From Streptomyces sp. PH10-H1 (GTDB lineage: Bacteria; Actinomycetota; Actinomycetes; Streptomycetales; Streptomycetaceae): a DNA stretch of 53,335 nt. The translations under genes and the position numbers were made by a program. Within the stretch, counting starts at the first letter, position 1, and each line of letters opens with the position of its first letter. This document shows, piece after piece, positions 9,933 through 17,880 of the stretch. The notes beneath the pieces were generated by a model that did no database searches, was not told the origin of the DNA, and saw nothing but the letters and a program-made list of their open reading frames with translations. The stretch is taken from positions 1 to 53,335 of the forward strand of contig NZ_JASISZ010000008.1 of the NCBI RefSeq assembly GCF_030063355.1. The letters run 5' to 3'.

Positions 9933-10886
9933 TCAGGTGGTGGTGACCACGTTGTTCAGCGGCTCTCCTGTGGCAAAACGGAACAACTGGGCGCGCAGCA
10001 GCCGCTTGGCCCTCGGGAGAAACGCGGAGGTGCTGCCGCCGACGTGCGGGCTGATGAGAAGGCCGGGAACGTGCCAGAGCGGGTGCCCGGCGGGCAGCGG
10101 TTCGGGGTCTGTGACATCGAGTGCCGCCAGCAGTCGTCCGGACTCCAGTTCTGCGAGCAGCGCTTTGGTGTCGACCACGGGACCGCGTGCGACGTTCACC
10201 AGGAGTGCGCCGTCCTTCATCCGCGACAGGAACTCCGCTCCCGCCAGCCCCCTGGTCGCCTCGGTGAGCGGCGTGGACAGGATCACCACATCGGCCTGCG
10301 GGAGGAGTTCGGGCAGTTCGGAGAGAGCGTGCACGGGGCCGCGCGGGGAGGGGCGCGCGGTGCGGGCGACGCGCACGACGTCGCACTCGAAGGGCGTGAG
10401 CCGGTCCTCGATCGCGGTGCCGATCGCTCCGTAGCCGATGACGAGCACATTCTTGTCGGCGAGCGCCGGGTAGAAGCCGTCGCGCCACTCCTCGGCGTCC
10501 TGGCCGCGCACGAAGCGCGGGATGCCGCGCAGGGAGGCGAGGACGAGCGCGAGGGTGAGTTCGGCGGTGCTCGCCTCGTGCACCCCGCGTGCGTTGCACA
10601 GCCGCACGCCGGGCGGCAGCTGCCCGAGGTGCCCGGCGACGTTGTCGACGCCCGCGCTCAGGGTCTGTACGACGCGGACGCCCGTCATGCGGGACAGCGG
10701 CCGCACCGCGACGGCGGCGCCCTTCATGTACGGGACGACGTAGAACGCGGCCTCGGCCGGGTCCGCCGGAAAGTCGTCCGCACCGTCCCAGAAGAGGTAG
10801 TCCAGCCCGGTGGGCAGCGCGCCGATCTCCTCGGCGGGAATGGGCAGCCAGACCTGGGGCCGGTGGTTCAGCAACGTGTCAGCCAT
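9933..10886 (-). CDS. D-isomer-specific 2-hydroxyacid dehydrogenase family protein
   Basis: 317 aa. NAD(P)-dependent reduction of a 2-oxoacid is expected; the substrate is unknown. Seen: substrate-domain start MADTLLNHRPQVWLPIP, QTLSAGVDN, the Rossmann glycine motif VLVIGYGAIGTAIEDRL, NVARGPVVDTKALL with the catalytic Arg, the Asp-Glu region DVTDPEPLP, and the active-site His in SPHVGGSTSAF. It lacks the extra regulatory domains of SerA. The ATG at 10886 is chosen because the frame upstream is non-homologous, although no good ribosome-binding site precedes it. It is divergent from the aldo/keto reductase, with 87 bp between starts, which may hold a shared promoter. Confidence 0.85.
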   Translation of the reverse strand: MADTLLNHRPQVWLPIPAEEIGALPTGLDYLFWDGADDFPADPAEAAFYVVPYMKGAAVAVRPLSRMTGVRVVQTLSAGVDNVAGHLGQLPPGVRLCNARGVHEASTAELTLALVLASLRGIPRFVRGQDAEEWRDGFYPALADKNVLVIGYGAIGTAIEDRLTPFECDVVRVARTARPSPRGPVHALSELPELLPQADVVILSTPLTEATRGLAGAEFLSRMKDGALLVNVARGPVVDTKALLAELESGRLLAALDVTDPEPLPAGHPLWHVPGLLISPHVGGSTSAFLPRAKRLLRAQLFRFATGEPLNNVVTTT

Positions 10887-10973
10887 GGTCAGGAGGCTAT
10901 GCGATGCGCCGTCGGAGGGGGACGTTACCTTGGTCCACGCCCCTGTTGGGGCGCGGTGAGGAGGGCAGGCCAG

Positions 10974-11966
10974 GTGGAGCGCAGGACAATCGGTGCGGCA
11001 GCTCTCGAAGTGGGCGCCGTGGGCCTGGGATGCATGCCCATGAGCTGGGCGTACAGCGCTTCGCGGCAGGACGGCGAGGGATCCCTGCGGGCGGTGCACA
11101 CCGCGCTCGACAGCGGGACGTCCCTGCTGGACACGGCGGACATGTACGGCCCGTTCACCAACGAACTCCTGGTCGGGCGGGTGCTGCGGGAGCGCCGCCG
11201 GGATGTCTTCGTCTCCACCAAGTGCGGTCTGCTGGTGGGCGAACAGCACATCGTGGCCAACGGACGGCCCGGGTACATCAAGCGGGCCTGTGACGCGTCG
11301 CTGCGGCGGCTGCAGACCGATGTCATCGACCTGTACCAGCTGCACCGGATCGACGCGGAGGTCCCCATCGAGGAGACCTGGGGCGCGATGGCGGAGCTGG
11401 TGGCGGCCGGCAAGGTGCGCTCGCTGGGGCTGTGCGCGGTCGGAGCGCGCGGGAACCGGCGTACCGGCTCCCATATGCACGATGAAACGATCCGGCAATT
11501 GGTGCGCGCCCAGCAGGTGTTCCCGGTGAGCTGTGTGCAGGCGGAGCTGTCTGTGTGGTCCACCGAGGCGCTGGAGGCGCTGCTGCCGTGGTGCGCGGCC
11601 CGCGGCGTGGGATTCATGGCCGCGATGCCGCTCGGCAATGGCTTCCTCACCGGCACCCTCACCCCGGGGCAGGGCTTCGAGCCGGACGATCTGCGGGCCC
11701 GGCATCCCCGGTTCACGGCCGAGATGATGGCCTCCAACCAGCCGATCGTGGCGGGGCTGCGGCGGATCGCGGAACGGCTCGGCGCGACTCCCGCGCAGGT
11801 GGCGCTGGCCTGGGTGCTGGGCCAGGGGCCCGGCGTGGTCCCGGTGCCGGGCACGAAGACGGAGCGCTGGGCGGCGGAGAACGCGGGGGCGGCCGGACTG
11901 CGCCTGGCGGCGGCGGACTTCGCGGAGATCGCGGCGCTGCCCGCGGTACGGGGCTCCTGGGACTGA
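10974..11966 (+). CDS. Aldo/keto reductase
   Basis: 330 aa. A NADPH-dependent (alpha/beta)8 barrel reductase of aldehydes or ketones; physiological substrate unknown. Seen: GLGCMPMSWAYS, the catalytic Asp/Tyr pair in LLDTADMYGPFTNE, the Lys in VFVSTKCG, the His in LYQLHRID, and the C-terminal cofactor loop VVPVPGTKTERWAAEN. The start is GTG at 10974, with GAGGAGGG about 9 bases before it; the frame is open far upstream but without homology there. A small GC hairpin follows the stop. Confidence 0.9.
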   Translation: MERRTIGAAALEVGAVGLGCMPMSWAYSASRQDGEGSLRAVHTALDSGTSLLDTADMYGPFTNELLVGRVLRERRRDVFVSTKCGLLVGEQHIVANGRPGYIKRACDASLRRLQTDVIDLYQLHRIDAEVPIEETWGAMAELVAAGKVRSLGLCAVGARGNRRTGSHMHDETIRQLVRAQQVFPVSCVQAELSVWSTEALEALLPWCAARGVGFMAAMPLGNGFLTGTLTPGQGFEPDDLRARHPRFTAEMMASNQPIVAGLRRIAERLGATPAQVALAWVLGQGPGVVPVPGTKTERWAAENAGAAGLRLAAADFAEIAALPAVRGSWD

Positions 11967-11977
11967 CCCGTGCCGGT

Positions 11978-11994
11978 TCCCGCCACCGGCGGGA
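11978..11994 (+). terminator. Small hairpin after the aldo/keto reductase
   Basis: TCCCGCC (11978-11984) and GGCGGGA (11988-11994) form a 7-bp stem with a 3-nt loop, 11 bp past the stop. There is no T-tract. The rest of the 224-bp gap to the next gene contains no recognisable gene, only GAACCGG-like short repeats. Confidence 0.4.
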
Positions 11995-12190
11995 GACTGA
12001 GGAGGGGCTCGCGCGGGACCGGCGAGAACCGGAGGGAACGGAGTGGTGGCCGATGGGAACCGGGAAGAGCCGGGCGGCGCGGGTCCGATGTGTGCTGGAA
12101 TTTCCCGGGGGTCGTCCCCTGGCCCCTGGCCGGCATCGCGGAGCGGAACCCCGTGGCGCCGTCGCGGGGGACAACGAGGGGGGACCCGCA

Positions 12191-13363
12191 GTGCACCGCC
12201 GTACCACCACCGTGACCGCCGTGCTCGCCGCTGCCGCACTCCTGGCGGCGGGCTGCTCGTCGCCCGACGGCGGGGTCGTGGGCCCGTCGCCCACGAAGAA
12301 ACCGTCCGCGTCCGCCGCCACCACCCCCGCCCCCTCCGCGTCGGAGTCCGCCGCTCCCGCGACGGGCACCGCCGAGGTGGCCGGGACCCTCGCCACCGGC
12401 CTCACCACCCCCTGGGGCGTGGCCGAACTGCCGGACGGGGCCGTGCTGGTCGCCTCGCGGGACACCGGGAAGATCCTCCGGGTCGATCCCGCCACCGGGA
12501 AGACCACCGAGGTCGGCTCGGTACCGGGAGTGGCGGGCGGAACGCCGGGGGGTGAGGGCGGTCTGCTCGGGCTCGCGATCTCCCCCGCGTTCGGCTCGGA
12601 CCGGCTCGTGTACGCGTACTTCACCACCGCCGACGACAACCGCATCGCCAGGATGCTCTACGACCCGGCCAGGACCGCCGGCCAGCAGCTGGGGGCGCCC
12701 GACACGATCCTGCGCGGCATTCCCAGCGGCACCAATCACAACGGCGGGCGGATCGCCTTCGGCCCGGACAAGATGCTCTACGCCGGTACCGGCGAGAGCG
12801 GGAACGGTCCGCTGGCCCAGGACAAGAAGTCGCTGGGCGGGAAGATCCTGCGGATGACCCCGGACGGGCTGCCCGCGGAGGGCAATCCCGATCCCGGTTC
12901 CGTGGTCTATTCCTACGGCCACCGCAATGTGCAGGGCCTGGCCTGGGACGCGAAGGGGCGCCTGTGGGCCGCGGAGTTCGGGCAGAACACCTGGGACGAG
13001 CTGAACCTCATCGAGCCGGGCAGGAACTACGGCTGGCCGGTCGTCGAGGGTCAGGCCCATCAGGCCGGATACGTCGACCCCGTCGTGCAGTGGCCCACCG
13101 CGGACGCCTCCCCCAGCGGCATCGCCTACGCCGCCGGCTCCATCTGGATGGCCTCCCTCAGGGGCGAGCGGCTGTGGCGCATCCCGCTGGACGGCACGAA
13201 GGCCGCGGCAGCGCCGCAGGCGTTCTTCACCGGAACCTACGGGCGGCTGCGTACGGTGGTCACCCTGGAGGACGGCACCCTGCTGCTGACGACCAGCAAC
13301 ACGGACGGACGGGGCCGGCCCAAGCCCGGCGACGACCGCATCCTGCGGCTCACGGTCGGCTGA
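12191..13363 (+). CDS. PQQ-dependent glucose/sorbosone dehydrogenase-like lipoprotein
   Basis: 390 aa. The N terminus has a signal peptide with lipobox LLAAGC (Cys at about residue 22), then a Ser/Thr/Pro/Ala-rich linker (about 25-60), then a six-bladed propeller domain of the GSDH/Asd family. Family landmarks: TTPWGVAELPDGAVLVASRDTG, GGEGGLLGLAISP, NHNGGRIAFGPDKMLY, YSYGHRNVQGLAWD, AEFGQNTWDELN and NYGWPVVEG. Family members oxidise sugars with PQQ, although many bacterial homologues have no known substrate. Likely anchored on the outer face of the membrane. GTG at 12191 is the start that begins directly with the signal peptide, with GAGGGGGGA upstream; longer in-frame starts are not credible. 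Confidence 0.85.
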   Translation: MHRRTTTVTAVLAAAALLAAGCSSPDGGVVGPSPTKKPSASAATTPAPSASESAAPATGTAEVAGTLATGLTTPWGVAELPDGAVLVASRDTGKILRVDPATGKTTEVGSVPGVAGGTPGGEGGLLGLAISPAFGSDRLVYAYFTTADDNRIARMLYDPARTAGQQLGAPDTILRGIPSGTNHNGGRIAFGPDKMLYAGTGESGNGPLAQDKKSLGGKILRMTPDGLPAEGNPDPGSVVYSYGHRNVQGLAWDAKGRLWAAEFGQNTWDELNLIEPGRNYGWPVVEGQAHQAGYVDPVVQWPTADASPSGIAYAAGSIWMASLRGERLWRIPLDGTKAAAAPQAFFTGTYGRLRTVVTLEDGTLLLTTSNTDGRGRPKPGDDRILRLTVG

Positions 13364-13380
13364 CACCGGGAAGGTACGCG

Positions 13381-13542
13381 ATGTTCAATCCCATCGACGA
13401 CCTGTTCGCTCCTGGGCGCAAGCACACCGAGGACGAACGGAACCGGCTGGAGCTGACCAGGGAGGACGCGGGCGACAACGATCCCGGCCGCGGCTCGATC
13501 GACCTCGAGTCCGGGAAGGTCGTCATACGGACGGAACGGTGA
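13381..13542 (+). CDS. Small conserved protein, 53 aa (resembles DUF6191)
   Basis: The protein begins MFNPIDDLFAPGRKHTEDE and ends IDLESGKVVIRTER. It is strongly charged, with no signal peptide or membrane segment. I recognise it as a short Streptomyces family (I believe DUF6191) with no known function. It starts 17 bp after the dehydrogenase-like lipoprotein with a GGAAGG ribosome-binding site and is probably co-transcribed. Its last 20 bp overlap the 3' end of the opposite-strand LAL regulator. Confidence 0.75.
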   Translation: MFNPIDDLFAPGRKHTEDERNRLELTREDAGDNDPGRGSIDLESGKVVIRTER

Positions 13543-16500
13543 ACAGCCGCAGCCGGTGCGCCAGGGCGGCCGCCTCACCACGGCCGGAGACGCTCAGCTT
13601 GGCCAGGATGTTGGACACGTGCACGCTCGCCGTCTTCGGCGAGATGAACAGCTCCTCGGCGATCTGACGATTCGTCCGGCCGTCGGTGACCAGCCGCAGC
13701 ACATCACGTTCCCGTGCGGTCAGGCCCAGGGCCTCGGCCGGATCGACGGGCTCGTCCGCCGCGGAGCTCGTCCGCGGGCGGTCGTGGCCGGCGTGGCCGG
13801 CGTGGACGGCGTGCTCGCGCAGCGACAGCCGGGCGCGCTGAGCGAGCAGCGCGATCTCGTCCGCCAGCGGACGCGCGCCGAGAGCTTCCGCGCCGGCGTG
13901 GGCGAGCGCGAGAAGCGCGCCGGCCTCCTCCCGGGTCTCCCGGGTCTCCCGGGCCTCGCCGGTCTCATGGCCGGTGGCGAGCAGCGCCTCGGCCCACCGG
14001 TAACGGGCCAGGGTCAGCTCGTACGGGCGCTCCAGCGGCTCGAAGGCGCGGGCCGTCGCGGCCCACTGCCCGGGCGCGGCATGTCCCTCGGCTCGGGCCA
14101 GTTCGGCGTCCACGAGCAGGGCGTACGCGTCCCAGACCGGAGCGAGCCGGGGCAGCGCGGCCGCGGTGGCGCGGATGCGCCGGAGCAGCTGGGCGCGGTC
14201 CTGATCGTCGACAGTCATCCAGGGCGCGTCCGCCTCGGCGGCGGCGCCCGCGGCCAGCATCGGCCACGCGTAACGGGAGGTGCCGGGCACGAATCCCGCG
14301 TCCAGCCCGTCGCTCAGGGCGGCACGGGCCTCGGCGAAGCGGCCCCGCCGGGCGGCGATCTCCAGCGTCAGCGTGCGGATGGGGAGCAGGTGCTGCGGCT
14401 GGGAGTCATGGAGGAAGCTCTCACGGGCGGCTTGCGCGTACTCCTCGGCCCGCTCGGTCTGGCCGCGGCGCACCGCGAGGAAGGCGAGGTACATCGCCTG
14501 TTCGCCGGCCGCCATCAGCCCCGAGGCGTTGGTGCGGGACCACTGGACGGCCGCTTCGCTCCGCTCCCACAGCCCGAGGGAGAACAGCGATTCGCCCTCG
14601 TTGCCGCGCAGATAGGCGCGCACGCTGCGGGTGGCGATCTCGCGGACCAGCTCGCCGCCCTCGACGGAGACCGCGACGGCTTCACGGGACCGGCCGATGC
14701 CCTCCAGGGCCGAGGCCAGATTGCCGTGGGCGCGGCCGATGAGGCCGGGAAGCCCTAGCTCCCGCGCTTCGCGGCAGACGTCCTCGGCCAGCGCCAGGCC
14801 GCCCTCGACGTCGCCGGAGTCGACATGGAGCAGGCCGAGGGTCAGCCGGGCGTTCAGTTCCGTCTCGCGGGCGCCGACCTGGCGCGCCAGCTCCATGGCC
14901 CGCTCGGCCGTGGCGATGCCTTCGGCACCGGACTTGTGGATCATCGTCCAGCCGGCGACGAAGGCGAGCACGTCCGCGTGGACGGCGGACGGCGGCAGGT
15001 CGCGTACGAGCTCCTGGGCGCGGGCCACGTCCTCCCAGCCGTCGCCCCGGCCCAGGTCCTGGACCAGCCGGGAGCGCTGGGCCCTGAACCAGGCGGCACG
15101 CAGCGCGTCCGACTCGTCGATCAGCCGCAGCGCCCGCTTGGTCACGGCGAAGGCGCGCTCGGGCTCACCGCTCAGCCGGGCGGACACGGTGATCTCGGCC
15201 AGCAGGTCGAGGAAGCTCAGCGGGGTGTCGGGGTGGCAGCCGCACGGCGGATAGACCTCGGCGTAGTCGGCGGGACGCAGTCCGGCGCGGATCTCCTCCG
15301 GGGCGTCGTCCCACAGGTCCAGGGCCCGCTCCAGCAGCCCGTGCTGCTCGGCGTAGGCGTGCCGGTGCCGGGCCTCGACGGAGGCGCGCAGCACGGCGGG
15401 AAGGGCTTTGGCCGGGTCGTGGGCGTTGTACCAGTAGCTGGCCAGCCGGGCGGCGCGCTCATCGGTGCGGACCAGTCCAGGGCCGGCCTCCAGGGCCTGT
15501 GCGTAGCGGCGGTTGATCCTGCTGCGCTCACCGGGCAGCAGATCGTCGCTGACGGCCTCGCGGACCAGGGAGTGCCGGAAGCGGTAGCCGTCGCCGTCAT
15601 CGGAGGGCAGCAGGATGTTGGCGCCCACACAGGCGCGCAGCGCCTCGATGAGGTCGTCCTCGGAAAGGCCCGCGACGGCCGCGAGCAGCGGGTACTCGAC
15701 AGTTGTGCCGCCCTCGGCGACGATCCGGGCGGCGCGCTGGGCGTCCTCGGGAAGCGTTTCGAGACGCACCAGCAGCAGGTCGCGCAGCGAATCGCTCAGG
15801 CCGGTGGCGCAGCCCTGCTGAATGCTGACGGCCAGTTCCTCCACGAAGAACGGATTGCCGTCGGACCGGTCGAAGACCCGGTCGACGAGGTCGCTCTTGG
15901 GCTCGGCGGCCATGATGCCGGTGATCTGGCAGCGGACCTCCGCGCGGCTGAACCGGGACAGCTCGATCCGCCCGACCGTACGCATCCGGTCCAGCTCGGC
16001 GAGGAAGGGCCGCAGCGGGTGCCTGCGGTGGATGTCGTCGGACCGGTAGGTGGCCACGACCACGAGACGGCCGCGGTGCAGCGACCGGAAGAGGTAGGCG
16101 AGCAGTTCGCGGGTGGAGCGGTCACCCCAGTGCATGTCCTCCAGGACGAGGACCACGGTGCGGTCGGCCGCCAGCCGCTCCAGCAGCCGGGCGGTGAGCT
16201 CGAAGAGCCGGATCCGGCCGTCGTCGTCGTGCGATTCGCGTGATACCTGGTGGTGCTCGCCGAGTTCCGGCAACAGCCGGGACAGCTCACCGGCCTGGTT
16301 TCCGGCCGCCGCGGTCAGCTCGTCCCCGAGCTGCCGGTACAGCGAGCGCAGCGCCGTGGCCACCGGCGCGAACGGCAGGCCGTCCGCGCCGATCTCCACG
16401 CAGCCGCCGACGGCGGTGACCGCGCCCACGGCGGCGGCCGCGCAGAGGAACTCCTCGGTAAGACGGGTCTTGCCGACGCCCGCCTCACCGCCGATCACCA

Positions 16501-16657
16501 GGGCTTGCGGCTCGCCCGCGTCGGCGCGGGCGAGCGCGGAGGCGAGCCGGGTCAATTCGGAGTCGCGGCCGACGAAGACGGGACTGACGGACTGGGTCTG
16601 CACGCTGCTGAGCATCGCACGGGGGTCCGACAGCGCGGTAGCGGATATCACCTTCAT
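13523..16657 (-). CDS. LAL-family (large ATP-binding) LuxR transcriptional regulator
   Basis: 1044 aa. Seen: N-terminal FVGRDSELTRLASAL, P-loop GGEAGVGKT at about residues 56-64, Walker B VVLVLEDMHWGD, a long helical TPR-like middle, and a C-terminal LuxR HTH (LTARERDVLRLVTDGRTN, then QIAEELFISPKTASVHVSN). LAL proteins are ATP-dependent activators, often of secondary-metabolite or sugar genes; the target here is unknown, and no such cluster lies in this window. Its ATG overlaps the stop of the preceding small ORF (ATGA), which supports this start because no separate ribosome-binding site is obvious. Its 3' end overlaps the 53-aa ORF by 20 bp on the opposite strand. Confidence 0.92.
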   Translation of the reverse strand: MKVISATALSDPRAMLSSVQTQSVSPVFVGRDSELTRLASALARADAGEPQALVIGGEAGVGKTRLTEEFLCAAAAVGAVTAVGGCVEIGADGLPFAPVATALRSLYRQLGDELTAAAGNQAGELSRLLPELGEHHQVSRESHDDDGRIRLFELTARLLERLAADRTVVLVLEDMHWGDRSTRELLAYLFRSLHRGRLVVVATYRSDDIHRRHPLRPFLAELDRMRTVGRIELSRFSRAEVRCQITGIMAAEPKSDLVDRVFDRSDGNPFFVEELAVSIQQGCATGLSDSLRDLLLVRLETLPEDAQRAARIVAEGGTTVEYPLLAAVAGLSEDDLIEALRACVGANILLPSDDGDGYRFRHSLVREAVSDDLLPGERSRINRRYAQALEAGPGLVRTDERAARLASYWYNAHDPAKALPAVLRASVEARHRHAYAEQHGLLERALDLWDDAPEEIRAGLRPADYAEVYPPCGCHPDTPLSFLDLLAEITVSARLSGEPERAFAVTKRALRLIDESDALRAAWFRAQRSRLVQDLGRGDGWEDVARAQELVRDLPPSAVHADVLAFVAGWTMIHKSGAEGIATAERAMELARQVGARETELNARLTLGLLHVDSGDVEGGLALAEDVCREARELGLPGLIGRAHGNLASALEGIGRSREAVAVSVEGGELVREIATRSVRAYLRGNEGESLFSLGLWERSEAAVQWSRTNASGLMAAGEQAMYLAFLAVRRGQTERAEEYAQAARESFLHDSQPQHLLPIRTLTLEIAARRGRFAEARAALSDGLDAGFVPGTSRYAWPMLAAGAAAEADAPWMTVDDQDRAQLLRRIRATAAALPRLAPVWDAYALLVDAELARAEGHAAPGQWAATARAFEPLERPYELTLARYRWAEALLATGHETGEARETRETREEAGALLALAHAGAEALGARPLADEIALLAQRARLSLREHAVHAGHAGHDRPRTSSAADEPVDPAEALGLTARERDVLRLVTDGRTNRQIAEELFISPKTASVHVSNILAKLSVSGRGEAAALAHRLRLFTVPSV

Positions 16658-16869
16658 ACCGCCGTGTGGTGCCGTACTACCCGCAGGGCGCGTCCCACCC
16701 GTCCGGTCCGCTGATTCACCCGCCCCTCGCGGCGTGCCTCGCGCAGCGCCTCGCGCTGGACCTTCCGCTCGCTCCGGCGTACGGCGATGACGGCGCGGGC
16801 CTGGTTCTCCTCAGCGGCCGCGCGCTGGAGTTCCGCGCTGCGGACCCGGTGAAGTTCGAGCTCGAACAT
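16654..16869 (-). CDS. Small basic hypothetical protein, 71 aa, coupled to the LAL regulator
   Basis: The protein starts MFELELHRVRSAELQRAAA and is rich in Arg, Ala and Glu (RRSERKVQREALREARREGR). It is likely one long helix, with no membrane segment. I recognise similar N termini (MFELELxxVR) among short Streptomyces hypothetical proteins of unknown function. ATG at 16869 has an AAGGGGAG ribosome-binding site; the longer in-frame start at 16938 has none. Its TGA overlaps the ATG of the 1044-aa LAL regulator by 4 bp, implying translational coupling. Confidence 0.7.
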   Translation of the reverse strand: MFELELHRVRSAELQRAAAEENQARAVIAVRRSERKVQREALREARREGRVNQRTGRVGRALRVVRHHTAV

Positions 16870-16892
16870 GGTGTGCTCCCCTTGGCTGTGCG

Positions 16893-16913
16893 GCTTGTTC
16901 CGCTGGGACAAGC
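16893..16913. repeat. Inverted repeat upstream of the small ORF/LAL unit
   Basis: GCTTGTTCC (16893-16901) and GGGACAAGC (16905-16913) form a 9-bp dyad with one G-U-compatible mismatch and a 3-nt spacer. It lies 24 bp before the ATG at 16869, so it could be an operator or a leader hairpin. The function is inferred from position only. Confidence 0.35.
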
Positions 16914-16974
16914 CTCGTCCCCAAGGGGGGTCCGCCACATCGGGCAGCTGCCCGAACTCCGGTCGTCCGGGGTA

Positions 16975-17010
16975 CTTAGGCCCGGTGCCGCACGGGCACG
17001 GGGGCCTTAG
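16975..17010 (-). terminator. Extended hairpin after the acidic-repeat membrane protein gene
   Basis: GTGCC (16985-16989) and GGCAC (16995-16999) form the core with a GCACG loop. The stem continues outward as TAGGCCC / GGGGCCTTA with a small bulge. It begins about 34 bp past the stop at 17044 on the minus strand, has no T-tract, and fits a Streptomyces-style terminator. Confidence 0.5.
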
Positions 17011-17043
17011 ACCGCGGGACCCGGGGTCGCGGGGGGGCTTAGA

Positions 17044-17679
17044 TCACTTGGTGGCGGCGACCACGGGCAGGTCGGTGAAGACGTCGAACCACATGGCCCC
17101 GGCGATCAGCATGCCGAGCACACCGAGGATCAGTCCGCCCCACGCCAGCGCCTGGCTCCAGTGGTTCCCCGCCGTGGCGGGGCGGCCGGGACGGAACAGG
17201 ACCACGGAGGCGACCAGTACGGCGACCACCGCGAAGAGGCCGTTGAAGAGCGCCACGGTGTGCCAGGGGGTGCCGTATCCGGCGGCGAGCTGGGCCTGCA
17301 CCGAGCCGCCCGACGTCTTGATCTGTCCGATCAGCTGCTGGCGGTCCGACATGAGGTCGCCGATCCAGGTGCCGGTCAGCGAGGAGAGGCCGAGCCCGAC
17401 CGCGACGACCGCCCCCGCCCCGGCCAGTACGGTGTTCGCGGCCGGCGAACCGGCCCGCTCGTCGTCGAGATCGTCCGCGTCGAGATCGTCGGCGTCGAAA
17501 CCGTCGGCGTCGAAACGGTCGGTGTCGTGCGCGTCCGCTTCCTTGCCTGCGGCGCCCTTGGCAGGACCGGCCGCCTTCGGGACGTCGAGCGCGACCGCGT
17601 CCTGGTCCACCGATGCCCCGTCCTTGGTGTCCGGTTCCGTGGCGGGCTTGTCCAGTGCGTCGGTCTTCGTGGTGTCCAT
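17044..17679 (-). CDS. Membrane protein with N-terminal acidic pentapeptide repeat
   Basis: 211 aa, no family recognised. Residues 1-75 are hydrophilic and end in a strongly acidic stretch, where FDADG, FDADD, LDADD and LDDE follow one another (about 54-72). Then come three hydrophobic segments: TVLAGAGAVVAVGLGLSSL, ALFNGLFAVVAVLVASVVLF and LAWGGLILGVLGMLIAGAMWF. A roughly 40-residue stretch between the first two (DLMSDRQQLIGQIKTSGGSVQAQL...) probably faces one side of the membrane. No ribosome-binding site is clear before ATG 17679, but no alternative Met exists upstream of the membrane part. Function unknown. Confidence 0.75.
   Translation of the reverse strand: MDTTKTDALDKPATEPDTKDGASVDQDAVALDVPKAAGPAKGAAGKEADAHDTDRFDADGFDADDLDADDLDDERAGSPAANTVLAGAGAVVAVGLGLSSLTGTWIGDLMSDRQQLIGQIKTSGGSVQAQLAAGYGTPWHTVALFNGLFAVVAVLVASVVLFRPGRPATAGNHWSQALAWGGLILGVLGMLIAGAMWFDVFTDLPVVAATK
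17461..17520. repeat. In-frame 15-nt tandem repeat coding FDADD-type units
   Basis: About four imperfect copies of a 15-nt unit of the type TCGGCGTCGAAACCG encode the acidic pentapeptides of the membrane protein. Two copies are nearly identical, which suggests recent slippage and likely length variation between strains. Confidence 0.7.
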
Positions 17680-17880
17680 GGGACGAAACCGTAGGTTCCG
17701 TTTCTGAGAGGAGCCTGAGAGCGCGCCGCGCGCGATCTTCCGTGTTGGCGACCGGAGCGCTGGCGGCCCGCTGCGGCTGCGGATCGAATACGACCGGAAG
17801 GACGGCCGCCAGGTACTGCGAGGAGCAGGGCACGACGGCCCTCGGCAACCCGCTGCTCAAGAAATAGTCCGAGCGCTCGC
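17680..17880. other. Intergenic stretch, no supported gene
   Basis: The gap lies between the MMPL transporter 3' end and the acidic-repeat membrane protein 5' end, both on the minus strand. A plus-strand frame is open across it and ends at 17867 (ALGNPLLKK), with a Cys-rich run before it. It has no ribosome-binding site at a sensible start and its upstream half lies antisense to the membrane protein gene, so I do not call it. The minus-strand promoter of the membrane protein should be here, but none is recognisable. Confidence 0.5.

Noticed and set aside
10925..13366. 813-aa minus-strand frame across the aldo/keto reductase and GSDH genes
   Set aside because: Antisense to two genes with clear family motifs; its composition and lack of domains mark it as a shadow.
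17613..17867. 84-aa plus-strand frame ending ALGNPLLKK, with a cysteine-rich middle suggestive of a small lipoprotein
   Set aside because: No ribosome-binding site at a usable start, the first third is antisense to the membrane protein gene, and no family is recognised. Left as an uncalled intergenic stretch.
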